In this document: piece by piece, positions 5,912-6,582 of the stretch
Layout of the letters: each line of letters starts with the position of its first letter
Position numbering within the stretch: position 1 is the stretch's first letter
Source of the DNA: Candidatus Zixiibacteriota bacterium
Lineage (GTDB): Bacteria > Zixibacteria > MSB-5A5 > JAUVRN01
Assembly: GCA_030597645.1 (NCBI GenBank)
Contig: JAUVRN010000115.1
Coordinates: 1-6,582, forward strand
Direction of reading: 5' to 3'
Length of the DNA stretch: 6,582 bases
Made by a program: the position numbers and the translations under genes
The notes under the pieces: generated by a model
Told to the model about the DNA's origin: nothing
Database searches by the model: none
What the model saw: the letters and a program-made list of their open reading frames with translations, nothing else

Positions 5912-6520
5912 GTGAAGCGCTACAAGAATCTGTTGGGCATCGTGGCCGTCGTGGCACTCATCGCCGGCGGCGTGTGGGGCATCAATCAGGCCAGCGCGTG
6001 TGACGGCTGTGCCGCGCACGCCCAGAAGACGACCGACAAGGTCGACGCCACCCAGGCCGACGCCAAGGTCGAAAAGGCCAACGCCACCACCGTGAGCGCA
6101 GGCTGCTGCGCCTCCGGCAAGACCGCCAGCGCCAAGCAGGTCAACGCCGGCGCTACCTGCAATTACTCCGCCAAATCCACCACCGCCTCCGCGCAGTGCA
6201 CCGAGGCCGCCAAGGCTTCGTATGCCAAGGCCGACGGCGAGCTCCTGTCCGCCGAGGCCACGCTGGCCAAGCTTGCTCACTGCGGGATCGACTGCCGTAC
6301 GGTGGACGCCGACATGCTGGCCGGCAAGCTGGCCGACGGTAGCTGCGGTTCATACACCGAGGCCCAGTGGACGACCATGATCAAGTCCGCCCAGGCCCTC
6401 GACGCCAAGGAATCCGACGCCATGTTCGCCAGCGCGACTTCCGGTGAGCTGTGTACAGGCGATTCGGGCCCGATGAACCTGGTCGCCGCCGATCTGGCCG
6501 AGGAGTCCACGAACAACTAG
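5912..6520 (+). CDS. Exported alanine- and cysteine-rich protein of unknown function
   Basis: I do not recognise this 202-aa protein. It starts with GTG at 5912, five bases after AAGGAG. The N-terminus is a clear Sec signal: basic MKRYK, hydrophobic core LLGIVAVVALIAGGVWG (7-23), then QASA before Cys30. Cleavage after Ala29 (A-S-A) would release a soluble protein with N-terminal Cys. ASAC could also be a weak lipobox, making it a lipoprotein. All ten cysteines lie after the signal: 30, 33 (CDGC), 65, 66 (CC), 83, 96, 124, 128 (CGIDC), 145 and 181. Alanine makes up 44 of 202 residues. Residues 36-95 are low-complexity Ala/Lys/Thr/Ser, while 97-190 look folded and helical. The even number of cysteines in an exported protein suggests disulfides or metal binding. 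The gene appears monocistronic, with a 213-base leader and its own terminator. Confidence 0.82.
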   Translation: MKRYKNLLGIVAVVALIAGGVWGINQASACDGCAAHAQKTTDKVDATQADAKVEKANATTVSAGCCASGKTASAKQVNAGATCNYSAKSTTASAQCTEAAKASYAKADGELLSAEATLAKLAHCGIDCRTVDADMLAGKLADGSCGSYTEAQWTTMIKSAQALDAKESDAMFASATSGELCTGDSGPMNLVAADLAEESTNN

Positions 6521-6547
6521 GTTTCTTTCTGTATCCCCGGTAGGTGG

Positions 6548-6574
6548 AAAGGCGGTCCCCTGTGGCCGCCTTTT
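6548..6574 (+). terminator. Rho-independent terminator after the Cys-rich protein gene
   Basis: AAAGGCGGTC (6548-6557) pairs with GGCCGCCTTT (6564-6573) around a six-base loop, ten pairs with one G-U, followed by a T-rich tract (TTTTCCTTT from 6571). It lies 27 bases after the stop codon. The matching A-run on the other side could let it serve minus-strand transcription too. Confidence 0.88.
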
Positions 6575-6582
6575 CCTTTGGA

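Overview
This window is a piece of ordinary chromosome from a Gram-negative (diderm), moderately GC-rich bacterium. The diderm call rests on a paired MlaE-type permease and MlaF-type ATPase, which serve lipid traffic between two membranes, and on an exported Cys-rich protein. The genes use GC-ending codons and the GC content looks near 60% by eye. No rRNA or strongly lineage-specific gene is present. The phylum is therefore open, and an FCB-group or deltaproteobacterium-like organism is only a guess.

Left block, plus strand, 1-2539: the 3' two thirds of dnaB (replicative helicase), then after 24 bases mlaE (permease), then mlaF (ATPase), which overlaps mlaE by four bases (ATGA). The close packing suggests one transcript. 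The MCE substrate-binding gene (mlaD) that usually follows mlaEF is missing here: the next gene runs in the opposite direction and ends one base from the mlaF stop.

Middle block, minus strand, 4874-2541: glmS (glucosamine-6-phosphate synthase, full length, 608 aa), followed 84 bases later by a 140-aa protein of unknown function. GlmS makes glucosamine-6-phosphate, the entry point to UDP-GlcNAc for peptidoglycan and lipid A.

Right block, plus strand, 5153-6582: a RimJ/RimL-type GNAT acetyltransferase transcribed divergently from glmS, then a 213-base gap, then a 202-aa exported, alanine-rich, ten-cysteine protein of unknown function closed by a strong rho-independent terminator. The 278-base divergent gap between glmS and the acetyltransferase holds three tandem copies of a 25-base unit and a 10-base perfect palindrome.

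I see no mobile element, CRISPR array, RNA gene or clear novel multi-gene system. The items most worth a second look are the Cys-rich exported protein, the tandem repeat in the divergent gap, the unknown gene after glmS, and the mlaEF pair without a local mlaD.
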